Of a stretch of DNA of 64,000 bases, positions 16,366 through 24,715 are shown piece after piece; the stretch's first letter is position 1, and every line of letters begins with the position of its first letter. The translations under genes and the position numbers were made by a program. The notes beneath the pieces are model-generated. The model searched no databases. It was not told the DNA's origin and saw only the letters and a program-made list of their open reading frames with translations. The DNA is taken from positions 1,364,001-1,428,000 of the forward strand of contig NZ_CP024160.1 of the NCBI RefSeq assembly GCF_002736145.1, in the 5' to 3' direction. This DNA comes from Collinsella aerofaciens (GTDB lineage: Bacteria; Actinomycetota; Coriobacteriia; Coriobacteriales; Coriobacteriaceae).

Positions 16366-17994
16366 CTATGCCTCAAAGACCACCTTGCCGGCGATCATCG
16401 TGAGGGCTGCGGTAGCCTCGAGCACCTCTGCCGGCTCGCAGGTAAAGAGATTGCGGTCGAGTACGCAGATGTCGGCTTGCTTGCCGCAGGCGAGTGTGCC
16501 GATGCGGTCCTCAGCATGCATAGCGTAGGCAGCGCCGTAGGTGTATGCGCGCAGGGCCTCGGCCATGGTGATTCGCTCCTCGGGGAACCAACCCTCAGGA
16601 TTAGATCCATCCTCGAGCATGCGGTAGACCGCTCCATAGACTTCCTCCATAGGCTCAAGCCCCACGACCGGAAAGTCGGAGCCCAGATGCACGCAGGCAC
16701 CGCTCGCGAGCAGGCTATGAATTGGCCACGAGAGCGCCGCGCGCTCGGGACCAACGGCGTCGTCCTTTGCCAAGTCGGCCATATCAAGCAGCATATGCCA
16801 CGGCTGCATGGCCGGACAGACGCCGAGCTCCGCATAGCGCGGCAAATCCTCAGGTTGAACAGTCTCGTTGTGCTCCATGGAGTGACGACAGCCCATAAGA
16901 CCGTAACGCTTCTCACCCTCTTCGAAGCAGTCCAGGATAAAGCGTACGGAACGATCGCCTATGGCATGGATGCGCGTGTCGACACCCCACTCAAGCGCTT
17001 TAAGGATGGCTTTGCGCACACGCTCCGGTTCCTCAGCCGGCTCGCCACAGGTCTCGGGAGCATTAGCATAGGGCTCGAGCATCCAAGCAGTATGATCGGA
17101 ACACACGCCGTCAATGAACTGCTTAAAGCCATGCCACTCAACTTGCGTGCCCGGGAAGTCGTATTTCGCCCGAATCTCCTCGAGCGTCATGGCCTCGTTC
17201 TCAAAAAGGTCTGTGTACATGAACACGCGCAACGGATGTTCGCCCTTGCGGTTGAGTTCCGCGAGGAATTTATAGGGGTTATCCATGCTCACAAAAGTGG
17301 GGTTAACCATGCCGACTGTCGTAATACCGAGAGCGTTGGCACGATGCGCGGTCTTGGCAAAGGAAGCACTAGCCACCTCGGGGGCAGGATTGTATACCTC
17401 ATCCAAGAAAAGGGCTCCCGCGTTATTCGAGAAGACCCCAGTGGGGTTGCCAGCTTCATCCCTAAGAATCTTGCCGCCTGATGGGTCTGGCGTTTCAGCA
17501 GTAATGCCGATTTTCTCGATTGCGCAGGTGTTGGCACTAAACGTGTGCACGTCAACCTGCTGCAAAAAGACCGGACGGTCCGAAATGTACTCATCGATCA
17601 TTGCTGCCGTAGGCATCTCGGGCACGTCCCACTGGAACTGAATAACCTGATAGCCCACGATCCACTCGTTGTTCGGGTGGTCTTCGGCAAACGCCTGCAC
17701 GCGTTCCATACACTGCTCAAAGCTTGTGCAATCGATGAGATTGACGGCGAAATCGGGATCGGACACAAAGGCGCCCTGGGCATAGTGAGTGTGTGAGTCG
17801 ATGATGCCAGGCATGACGAGCTTATCGCCATAGTCGCGCACCTCGGTATCGGGCCCGATAAAAGCGTCGAGGTACTTATCCTCGCCGCACGCAACAATCC
17901 TGTCACCTGCGACGGCAACGCCGCCCTTGAACGGGGCCAGCCCGTCACCAGTGAACACAGCATTACTTTTGATGACTAAATCCGCTTTGTCCAT
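16366..17994 (-). CDS. YtcJ-like metal-dependent amidohydrolase
   Basis: Amidohydrolase-superfamily enzyme (Amidohydro_3) of 542 residues, a typical YtcJ length. The metal-binding HxH is in PGIIDSHTHY; further ligands are likely the Lys in HGFKQFIDGV, His in RIHAIGDRSV and SMEHNE, and Asp in HLGSDFPVVG. The N-terminal small beta-domain reassembles with the C-terminus (GKQADICVLDRNLF), as in this family. ATG at 17994 has GGAGG just upstream. Substrate unknown. It sits between a MATE exporter and a membrane-bound LuxR regulator, which may sense its substrate. Confidence 0.87.
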   Translation of the reverse strand: MDKADLVIKSNAVFTGDGLAPFKGGVAVAGDRIVACGEDKYLDAFIGPDTEVRDYGDKLVMPGIIDSHTHYAQGAFVSDPDFAVNLIDCTSFEQCMERVQAFAEDHPNNEWIVGYQVIQFQWDVPEMPTAAMIDEYISDRPVFLQQVDVHTFSANTCAIEKIGITAETPDPSGGKILRDEAGNPTGVFSNNAGALFLDEVYNPAPEVASASFAKTAHRANALGITTVGMVNPTFVSMDNPYKFLAELNRKGEHPLRVFMYTDLFENEAMTLEEIRAKYDFPGTQVEWHGFKQFIDGVCSDHTAWMLEPYANAPETCGEPAEEPERVRKAILKALEWGVDTRIHAIGDRSVRFILDCFEEGEKRYGLMGCRHSMEHNETVQPEDLPRYAELGVCPAMQPWHMLLDMADLAKDDAVGPERAALSWPIHSLLASGACVHLGSDFPVVGLEPMEEVYGAVYRMLEDGSNPEGWFPEERITMAEALRAYTYGAAYAMHAEDRIGTLACGKQADICVLDRNLFTCEPAEVLEATAALTMIAGKVVFEA

Positions 17995-18301
17995 ATGAGC
18001 CTCCTCAGACGTTACAGGACAATGGATGAGCGCCACGATACGACGCGCCCAATCGGTGAGGGAGCATTTGTCGCTCCCTACATGACACGTGCCTACGAGC
18101 GGTCGGGAGTCTGTCCAGCGCCCTACGCCCCGTGTCAACACCCATTGACGCACCTCCTGCACAAGCTGCCAAGATGGAAGCGAGCGAACGGACGGGTTAA
18201 GCAGGTTTACACGTCTGAGCAGGTATTTTATTGTCAAAGTTTATTGTCGCTTCATTACGCCAAGTGGTCTGCGATACGCTGTCAGCCGAACCACTCCAGC
18301 C
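17995..18301. other. Spacer upstream of the amidohydrolase gene
   Basis: No gene supported. It contains a direct repeat TTTATTGTC at 18227-18235 and 18240-18248 (13-bp period) in an AT-rich patch that could be an activator site for the amidohydrolase promoter. Confidence 0.4.
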
Positions 18302-19294
18302 TTACGAGCGCCAGAATGTCTCAATCAAGTCGTCACGCGCCTTGACTTCGCTCTTTACATAGATGCGATGCAGGTGAGCCTTGACGGTACCCGGACTAAT
18401 CACAAGTTCGTTAGCAATATTTTGGACATCGAGTCCACGCAATACGAGTGTAAGCACTTCCTGTTCACGCTTTGAAAGCCCATGCTCGTCCGAGAAAATC
18501 ACAACACGCGAGACAAGGTCCTCCCGTGCATCACGGCGCTCTGTCGCTACCTCTTCATCGGCACGAGGGTGACGCGAGAACACACGTAAGATATGGCTGA
18601 ACTGTTTAAATAGCTGAACGGCTGCAGCCACAAACAATAAATTCTCTGAGATATTCCGCTCGCCCAGATACCATAAAAAGGCGCTCACCATCACGTTGTC
18701 AACGTCAGGCGTGCAGAATAGGATCATATAGGTATCTTCGATAACCACCATCACGGTAAGCACGCAGGCTATGCGAAAGAACGTCCGAGAGCGCTCAAGA
18801 TCGAGCCGCTCAGCCCTATTCTCCGTCTTGCGATAGCAGGCGTAAGCATATACCAAGCAGAATGCCATTCCCAAATCGCGCGAAAGCCAAAAAAGATATT
18901 GCTGAACCTGGCCCGCAAAGCCAGTACGAGGCACCAGAGCAAGCTGAAGCACGGCGATCGGTACGACATATGCGGCAACGCGCTTAACGGTCACCTCATC
19001 GTGTAAGCGAAACGTTACCCAAAGCCATACGCACGCAAGAATCGCCACGCCCAGCGCGCAGCGCAGTAACGGATGTTGAAGCGGCTCATTAAACGTCACC
19101 ACATAGTCATATTTGAGCCGGTTGTACTCATCAAAGAAGATCACCGACATATCGAAGATATAGAGAAGGAAGCCCGCGGCCGCCACCAAACAATCGCGTC
19201 GACGAGTCATGAGCCATATTACGAGCGCAGTAGATGCCGTCACCAATCCAACGCCCATGACAAGAATCGTGTAGATAAAGAATGCGAAGCTCAT
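18302..19294 (-). CDS. Membrane-bound LuxR-family regulator
   Basis: 330-residue one-component regulator. About seven membrane segments occupy residues 1-220 (beginning MSFAFFIYTILVMGVGLVTA), and a C-terminal LuxR helix-turn-helix follows: LSKREQEVLTLVLRGLDVQN then IANELVISPGTVKAHLHRIY. The architecture matches the AguR-like regulator at 26 kb, and both share a LYLSERN/WYLGERN-(I/F)SEN block near the last membrane segment. The ATG at 19294 begins directly with the first membrane segment, so longer in-frame starts are unlikely. It probably regulates the downstream amidohydrolase, though the 300-nt gap leaves this open. Confidence 0.85.
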   Translation of the reverse strand: MSFAFFIYTILVMGVGLVTASTALVIWLMTRRRDCLVAAAGFLLYIFDMSVIFFDEYNRLKYDYVVTFNEPLQHPLLRCALGVAILACVWLWVTFRLHDEVTVKRVAAYVVPIAVLQLALVPRTGFAGQVQQYLFWLSRDLGMAFCLVYAYACYRKTENRAERLDLERSRTFFRIACVLTVMVVIEDTYMILFCTPDVDNVMVSAFLWYLGERNISENLLFVAAAVQLFKQFSHILRVFSRHPRADEEVATERRDAREDLVSRVVIFSDEHGLSKREQEVLTLVLRGLDVQNIANELVISPGTVKAHLHRIYVKSEVKARDDLIETFWRS

Positions 19295-19384
19295 ACTACC
19301 CTCATTCCGCGCACAACCAGCTTGATTCTGCATTACGGTTATGGTAGAAACATCGAACGAATACCAAGATCGAAAGGAGAGGCC

Positions 19385-19576
19385 ATGGCACCGATTGCAC
19401 CGCTCAAGATTATTGTCGCGCCTGCCGCCAAGGCCATCGCCAAGATCGGTTCGACCATGACCTACGATGATGTTCCTTGCATCGTTGATGAACGCAACGA
19501 CAGCTGCCCCTACCTGGGCCATGTCCCCTACTTTGCGCCTAAACTCTCCTCTGATATCGAGCAGCACAACTGCTAG
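19385..19576 (+). CDS. Small conserved-looking hypothetical protein (63 aa)
   Basis: Short reading frame with a strong ribosome-binding site (GAAAGGAGAGG, ending 3 nt before ATG), GC-rich third positions and no rare codons, divergent from the membrane LuxR gene. The protein starts with a hydrophobic/basic segment (APLKIIVAPAAKAIAKIGST) and ends with Cys-containing polar sequence (NDSCPYLGHVPYF and a terminal HNC). I do not recognise a family. Confidence 0.55.
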   Translation: MAPIAPLKIIVAPAAKAIAKIGSTMTYDDVPCIVDERNDSCPYLGHVPYFAPKLSSDIEQHNC

Positions 19577-19671
19577 CATAACCTTCACGATTGCCGCAGT
19601 AATCCTCGCAGCAATTTGTTAACTCGGAAGCAACTCCGGTTTTGAGTCCCGCGCTGTCGAACCGAACCCCC

Positions 19672-21069
19672 TCACGATTTGCGTTTTCCACACACGCCAA
19701 CGCCGGGATTGTCGACACTGCGGCCGCGGCGCGATATGAGGCGCGAAACCTCGCCCAGCAACACGCCGATCACCACACCCATGAGGATCGGCAACTTTGA
19801 CATCTCGGCGGGCGAGCTGTTAAGCGGCACGATTGTCGCAACAATCGAAAGCACGAGTTCTATCACCGGCACCGCAAGCGCTACCGCAAGCACCTTGCCC
19901 TCGAAGGGCGCGCGAAACACGCGCGGGCGGTCGTCGTATTTGCGCAGGCGCCAAAACGCCGGGAACATCGGGATATAGCTCATGAGCAGAAAGACGACGT
20001 TCATCGAAAAGAAGACCCAAAAAACGTCGGAACCCTCACCCAGTGGAATCTGAAGTAGCAGCACCAAGCTGGCAAAGCAACCGTTAATGAGTGCCGAGCC
20101 GTTGGGCATGCCGGTCTTCTTGGACACCAGCGCAAAGGGACGCGGCATGTTGCCATGGCGCGCGGCATAGCTCGCCACGTTGTTGACGCCAAAACTCCAG
20201 CAGATCATGTTGGCGAACAGCGTCACCAAAAAGGCCATGCCCACAATCATCGTCAGCGGGTGGCTGCGCCCCACCATGGCGGCAACCGCGTCCACAATGC
20301 CCGAATCGAGCGAAAGCTGCTCGGTGGGAACCGCAGCCCCAATGCCGATGCCGCAAATGATGTAAATTGCCGCAATGGCAACGCCACCGGCGATAACCGC
20401 CTTGGGAATATCGCGCGACGGGTTCTTCATCGTGCTGGCAAAGGTCGCGACCACCTCAAAGCCCATAAAGTTGAATAGGATGATCGAAAGATACGTCAGT
20501 GAGTTAGTGTCTCCCAGATTGGGGACAAAGGTCTTAAACGACATATCGTTGGCAAAGCCGTTGTTGCAGGCAAACCAGATGCCGACGATTCCCACCACGG
20601 CGGTAATGAGCACCTTGATGACGGCGCCGCCATCCATGACCCAATCGGCCTCGGCCACCGGCTGCATTGCCATGACCGTGACGCCCCACACAAAGGCAAG
20701 CTCGATGGCAATTCGGACCCCAAGCGAAAATTCGATGCCCCATACCGCATTGATAACACTGGGGAACATGCAGGCGATACTTGCCACCCACAGTGGAAAG
20801 TTGACCCAGTAGCACCAGGAGCAGCGTGCGCCCCAACGGTCGCCCAAGCCCAGGCGAACCCAGTCGTACAGGCCGCCCTCGGAATCGAACGCCGTACCCA
20901 GCTCGGCCACCACCAGGCCATAGGGAAGCAAAAACGTAATGATGAGGAAGATCCACCAGAAGAACTGCACGTTACCCATGGCAGATGCCGGAGCAGCCGC
21001 CTCGATGGTAAAGACAACGCAGATAACCGAGAGGATGACCTCGAACAGGGAGAACTTTTTACCTGCCAC
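19672..21069 (-). CDS. APC-family amino acid/polyamine antiporter (first copy)
   Basis: Twelve-segment APC-superfamily permease of 465 residues, clearly paralogous to the second permease at 23-24.6 kb. Shared blocks include EAAAPASAMGNVQFFWWIF, FLLPYGLVVAELGTAFDSEG, SIILFNFMGFEVVATFA and WSFGVNNVASYAARHGNMPR. The family exchanges amino acids or polyamines for decarboxylation/deimination products. Next to agmatine deiminases, an agmatine/putrescine antiporter role is the best inference. The GTG start at 21069 has GGGGGAG upstream. It lies after the terminator of the ptcA-aguD-aguA operon and so is a separate unit. Confidence 0.85.
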   Translation of the reverse strand: MAGKKFSLFEVILSVICVVFTIEAAAPASAMGNVQFFWWIFLIITFLLPYGLVVAELGTAFDSEGGLYDWVRLGLGDRWGARCSWCYWVNFPLWVASIACMFPSVINAVWGIEFSLGVRIAIELAFVWGVTVMAMQPVAEADWVMDGGAVIKVLITAVVGIVGIWFACNNGFANDMSFKTFVPNLGDTNSLTYLSIILFNFMGFEVVATFASTMKNPSRDIPKAVIAGGVAIAAIYIICGIGIGAAVPTEQLSLDSGIVDAVAAMVGRSHPLTMIVGMAFLVTLFANMICWSFGVNNVASYAARHGNMPRPFALVSKKTGMPNGSALINGCFASLVLLLQIPLGEGSDVFWVFFSMNVVFLLMSYIPMFPAFWRLRKYDDRPRVFRAPFEGKVLAVALAVPVIELVLSIVATIVPLNSSPAEMSKLPILMGVVIGVLLGEVSRLISRRGRSVDNPGVGVCGKRKS

Positions 21070-21289
21070 GGCACGCTCCCCCTACAGCAAAAAGGATGGC
21101 ATCTGTACCGAAGGCGCAGCCCAAGGTAGGGTTGCAGGCCGCGTCACCGGTACAGGTGCCATCCCAAAGAGAGGAGAGGATGCAATTGTTGGACCAACGC
21201 TCGCGGAACAGGCGCGTGTAGATAACGATACGCTGGTACATAGATACTCCGATCAAAACGGTCGCGCTCGCAACCGGAAACTATCAGCA

Positions 21290-21372
21290 ATTGAATACGC
21301 GTCTGACCTGGGAAATTCAAGCGAACAATTGGCCTAACCCGCAATAAATCCCAGATCAGACGCGTATTCAAT
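21290..21372. repeat. 24-bp inverted repeat with 35-nt loop
   Basis: Arms 21290-21313 and 21349-21372 (core TTGAATACGCGTCTGA) pair with one mismatch, in the spacer between the antiporter and the second agmatine deiminase. Function unknown. Confidence 0.75.
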
Positions 21373-21379
21373 CAAAGAA

Positions 21380-21412
21380 AAAGGCACTCCGATGTGGAGG
21401 CAACGGAGTGCC
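21380..21412 (-). terminator. Terminator of the ptcA-aguD-aguA operon
   Basis: GGCACTCCG (21383-21391) / CGGAGTGCC (21404-21412); on the minus strand the stem is followed by TTTTTCTTT. It lies about 160 nt beyond the deiminase stop codon. Confidence 0.8.
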
Positions 21413-21425
21413 CAAAGAAAACCCA

Positions 21426-21553
21426 ACCAATCAATCAGGTAGTCCCTGTCCGATTGATCGACTGGGTTTTCGAGGTGCCCCAGGTCGCCGCGAAAGAGGA
21501 GCGAAGCGTACTTTGGTACGCGAGCGACGGCTTGAGCGGCGAGATGGGGTGCC
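21426..21553. repeat. Nested palindromic spacer element after the second agmatine deiminase
   Basis: Two nested structures: AACCCA..AATCAATC with GATTGAT..TGGGTT (about 21426-21476), then CGAGGTGCCCCA and TCGCCGC with GCGGCGA and TGGGGTGCCTCG (about 21476-21553) around GCGTAC-TTTG-GTACGC. Form resembles the R2 element but the sequence differs. Confidence 0.5.
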
Positions 21554-21569
21554 TCGGAAAGCCAGACGA

Positions 21570-22775
21570 TTAAGCCGACGGCTCCTGCTGGGTAATGCAG
21601 TGGATATTGCCGCCGCCGAAGACGACCTGCTCGGACTGAACGCCGACGCACTTGTAGACGCCCTCGCCCCAGACCTCGTCATAGATCTTCTGGAGCGTGT
21701 CAACGGCCAGCTGGTCGTTCTCGTCGCCGTACTGCGGGACGATAACGCCGTGGTTGGTGACCAGGTAGTTCATGTAGGAAGCGATCAGCGGCTCGTCGGG
21801 AACGCGCGGCTCGGCGTTCTCGTCGGCGTCGATGGTGTCGCAGGAAGCCTGGTCCATGAACAGCGGGTTCACGGGCATGCAGAGCTTGTAGACCTTCAGC
21901 TTGCGGCCCTTGGCGTCAACGGCGTTGGAGAGGGTCTCGTAGGCAGCGTGGCACTGATCATAGAACGGGTACTCGGGATCGTCGGTCCAGATGCAGGCCA
22001 TGACGCCCGGGGCAATGAACGTAGCGACGTCATCGATGTGGCCGTTGGTCTCCTCGGGGTCGATGCCCTCCTTGACCCAGATGACCTTCTCGACACCCAG
22101 GTAGTCCTTGAGGTGCTCGTTCATGTACTCGCGAAGCTCCTCGCTCCAGGGCTCGAACTTCTTGTGGTACTTAGGCCAGATGGACTCGGGGTCCTCTTCC
22201 TCCTCGAGCACTGCAGAGCAGGTGCGGCCGGGGGAAAGCAGGCACTGGTCGGTAACGACAAGGGTGCCCTCGCCGTCGACGGTGATGGAGCCGCCCTCGA
22301 GGATCATGTCGTCGGGACGATAGCGGCGGCAGCCGGAGAGCTCAGCCATCTTGAGGGCGATCTGCTCGTCCTTGTCCCACGGGAAGTACAGGCCGTCGAC
22401 GAGGCCGCCGTAGGCGTTGAAGTGCCAGTGGTTGGCGCGCTTCTCGCCCTTGCCGTTGATGACGTAGGTGGCGGCGGTGTCGCGGAACCAGGCGTCGTCG
22501 GTGGTCATCTCGATGACGGTGACGTTCTCGTCGTTCTCGAAGACGGCCTTGCAGTTGGCATAGTCGACCTGGTTGGCGCACATATAGACCGGGGTGAACT
22601 CGGAGATGGCGCGGGCGATGGCGGCATACTGCTTCTGAGCAGGCTTGGCGCCGTGGGCCCAGGTGTCGGTGCGGTGGGGCCAGCCCATCCACACGCGATC
22701 CTGCGGGGCGAACTCGGCGGGCATAAAGAAGCCGTCGGCCTTGGGGGTGGACTCGGACTCGGTGATCGTACGCAT
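21570..22775 (-). CDS. aguA: Agmatine deiminase (second copy, operon-linked)
   Basis: Second agmatine deiminase, 401 residues, about 28 longer than the first copy because of an acidic insertion (VLEEEEDPESIWPKYHKKFE) before the EYMNEHLKDYLGVEKVIW block. Catalytic features are kept: DDAWFRDTAATYV, EGGSITVDGEGTLV, NGHIDD and the nucleophilic Cys in GGGNIHCITQQEPSA. ATG at 22775 has GGAGGAAAT upstream. It follows ptcA and aguD in the same direction and is followed by a terminator, so it is the last gene of the agmatine operon, though a long structured 367-nt spacer separates it from aguD. It supplies N-carbamoylputrescine for PtcA. Confidence 0.93.
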   Translation of the reverse strand: MRTITESESTPKADGFFMPAEFAPQDRVWMGWPHRTDTWAHGAKPAQKQYAAIARAISEFTPVYMCANQVDYANCKAVFENDENVTVIEMTTDDAWFRDTAATYVINGKGEKRANHWHFNAYGGLVDGLYFPWDKDEQIALKMAELSGCRRYRPDDMILEGGSITVDGEGTLVVTDQCLLSPGRTCSAVLEEEEDPESIWPKYHKKFEPWSEELREYMNEHLKDYLGVEKVIWVKEGIDPEETNGHIDDVATFIAPGVMACIWTDDPEYPFYDQCHAAYETLSNAVDAKGRKLKVYKLCMPVNPLFMDQASCDTIDADENAEPRVPDEPLIASYMNYLVTNHGVIVPQYGDENDQLAVDTLQKIYDEVWGEGVYKCVGVQSEQVVFGGGNIHCITQQEPSA

Positions 22776-23142
22776 AAGATTTCCTCCAAATCGAACGATC
22801 GTTTGCTGCGGGCGGGTTACCCGCAGCCTAAAACCAAGAGATGGTAGGCGCCCGTTCCCCGGCAAAGGTCGGGGCGCCCGGCGCCGGTTTTCACGGAGTC
22901 GCACCGGCAAGCGACGACGTAACCCGGTGCGCGGAGACAGAACGCACGAAGGATACGGAAGAGAGATTGGGGTGGGCGGTGGTTACCGGAGCAATAGCTC
23001 ACACCCACCCCAGGGAATGGTTAGCAAACCTGTCGCTTGGGCACGCCTCCAAAGAGGCCGGAGTGCCCGGAGTCGGGAGCGACAAGCCCGACGAAGCGCG
23101 CGTTGGTACACGAGGAGGGTTGGAGCCCCAGAACCGGGTGCT
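22776..23142 (-). other. Structured 367-nt intercistronic spacer in the agmatine operon
   Basis: No reading frame is supported. On the minus strand it can form several stems: GGGCAC..GGCCTC with GAGGC..GTGCCC, GGGGTGGG with CCCACCCC, CCCCG with CGGGG, and GCTGCGGG / CCCGCAGC about 20 nt before the aguA ribosome-binding site. It could be an attenuator, a processing site that sets different mRNA levels, or an RNA switch. It matches no riboswitch class I could recognise. Confidence 0.5.
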
Positions 23143-24582
23143 CTAGTTCTCCTCGGCCTCGGCGGCCTCCTCAGCGAGACGCTGGGCTGCGAGCTCAGGG
23201 GTCAGACCCTTGTACTCTTCCTTGCGGCCCTTGGCGCTGACGACGCGGACGACCTCGCCGATGAGCACGAGCACGATGAAGATGACGATCATCGGGACCT
23301 TGTCGCCAATTTCAGCAGCGGAGAACGGGATCAGCGTGGCAACGATGGCAAGAACCAGCTCGATGCAGGGGATGGCCAGCATGACCTTCATCATCGCGCC
23401 CTTGAACGGGAACGTGAAGATGCGCTCACGGTTGGGGTCGTTCTTACGAAGGTTGAGGAACGCCGGGAACATCGGGATGTAGGTGAGCAGCAGGAAGACG
23501 ACGGAGGTGCCGAAGAGCATCCAGAAGACACCGTTGGAGATGGCGTCGATGGGCACCAGCTGCAGGCAGAGAACCAGGGAGGCAACGACAGCGTTGACCA
23601 GGTTGGCGCCGTTGGGCATGTCGTCATCCGAGATCATCGAGGCGAAGACCTTGGGCATGTTGCCGTGCTCAGCAGCATAGCGAGCAACAGAGTTGACGCC
23701 GAAGGACCAAGCAGCCATGTTGGCGAACAGGGTGATCAGGAAGGCGATGCAGATGACCTTGAAGATCATGGAGTCGCCCACCATGGTCTGGACTGCGACG
23801 ATCATGCCGTAGTCGGGGTCGATGGAGTCGGCCGGCACGGCGGCGCCGATGCCGAAGCCGGCGAACAGGTAGATGACGGCGATAGCCACGCCACCGACGA
23901 TGATAGCCTTGGGAATATCGCGAGCGGGATCGGCCATGTCGTCGGTCATGGTGCAGATGACCTCGAAGCCCATGAAGTTAAAGATGATGATGGACAGGTA
24001 GCCAAGAGCGTTGGTGTTGGTAAGCTCGGGCAGGAAGGTGGCAGCGGACATGTCGTTCGCAAAACCGTTCTCCATGGCATACCAGATGCCCAAAGCGCCA
24101 ACGATAACGGCAACGGCGACCTTGATAATGGCGCCACCGTTGAGGACCCACTCGGAGTCGGCAGCCTTGGAGCGGCCCATAAGGTAGACGATCCACACAA
24201 AGGCAAGTTCGATACCCATCTTGGCAATCAGGTTGAACTCGACGCCAAAGACCATGCCCAGGATGTCGGGGAACATGGTGGCCAGCGAGGCGATCCACAG
24301 CGGGTAGTTGACCCAGTAGTAATACGAAATGCGGGCGCCCCACTTGTCGCCCAGGCCATCGCGTACCCAGTCGTAAATGCCGCCCTCGCCGTCATAGGTG
24401 GTGCCGAGCTCGGCGACAACCATGCCATAGGGAAGCAGGAAGGTCAGGATCAGGAAGATCCACCAGAAGAACTGCTGGTTGCCAATGGCGGCAGCAGGTG
24501 CGGCGGCCTCGCAAACGAAGACGACGCAGATGATGGTCGAAATGACCGTCAAGAAGGAAAGCTTTTTCTTTCCGTCGCTCAT
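23143..24582 (-). CDS. aguD: Agmatine:putrescine antiporter (APC family)
   Basis: Twelve-segment APC permease of 479 residues between putrescine carbamoyltransferase and agmatine deiminase genes, the position held by aguD in enterococcal and lactococcal agmatine clusters. Features include FVCEAAAPAAAIGNQQFFWW, the helix FLLPYGMVVAELGTTYDGEG, SIIIFNFMGFEVICTM and a C-terminal acidic tail ending AEEAAEAEEN. It is expected to exchange external agmatine for internal putrescine, providing net proton consumption and energy. ATG at 24582 has AAGGAG upstream. A 133-nt hairpin-rich gap (CCGAGGCCC / GGGCCTCGG) separates it from ptcA. Confidence 0.88.
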   Translation of the reverse strand: MSDGKKKLSFLTVISTIICVVFVCEAAAPAAAIGNQQFFWWIFLILTFLLPYGMVVAELGTTYDGEGGIYDWVRDGLGDKWGARISYYYWVNYPLWIASLATMFPDILGMVFGVEFNLIAKMGIELAFVWIVYLMGRSKAADSEWVLNGGAIIKVAVAVIVGALGIWYAMENGFANDMSAATFLPELTNTNALGYLSIIIFNFMGFEVICTMTDDMADPARDIPKAIIVGGVAIAVIYLFAGFGIGAAVPADSIDPDYGMIVAVQTMVGDSMIFKVICIAFLITLFANMAAWSFGVNSVARYAAEHGNMPKVFASMISDDDMPNGANLVNAVVASLVLCLQLVPIDAISNGVFWMLFGTSVVFLLLTYIPMFPAFLNLRKNDPNRERIFTFPFKGAMMKVMLAIPCIELVLAIVATLIPFSAAEIGDKVPMIVIFIVLVLIGEVVRVVSAKGRKEEYKGLTPELAAQRLAEEAAEAEEN

Positions 24583-24715
24583 GATGAGCTCCTTCGCTCA
24601 GTCTTGGACAGATCCGAGGCCCTAAGGTATTAAGGCAATTGCTTGGGCCTCGGTGAGCGGGCGACAGGAGACGAGCATCCGCCGCCCGCAAACGTGCTTT
24701 TAGAAGCCTTGAGGC

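Noticed and set aside
22776-23142. Considered a cobalamin, guanidine or T-box riboswitch
   Set aside because: Conserved cores of these classes could not be found; kept only as an unassigned structured spacer.
22645-24633. 662-codon frame antisense to the agmatine antiporter and deiminase genes
   Set aside because: Same kind of GC-bias shadow; the opposite strand has well-supported genes with ribosome-binding sites.
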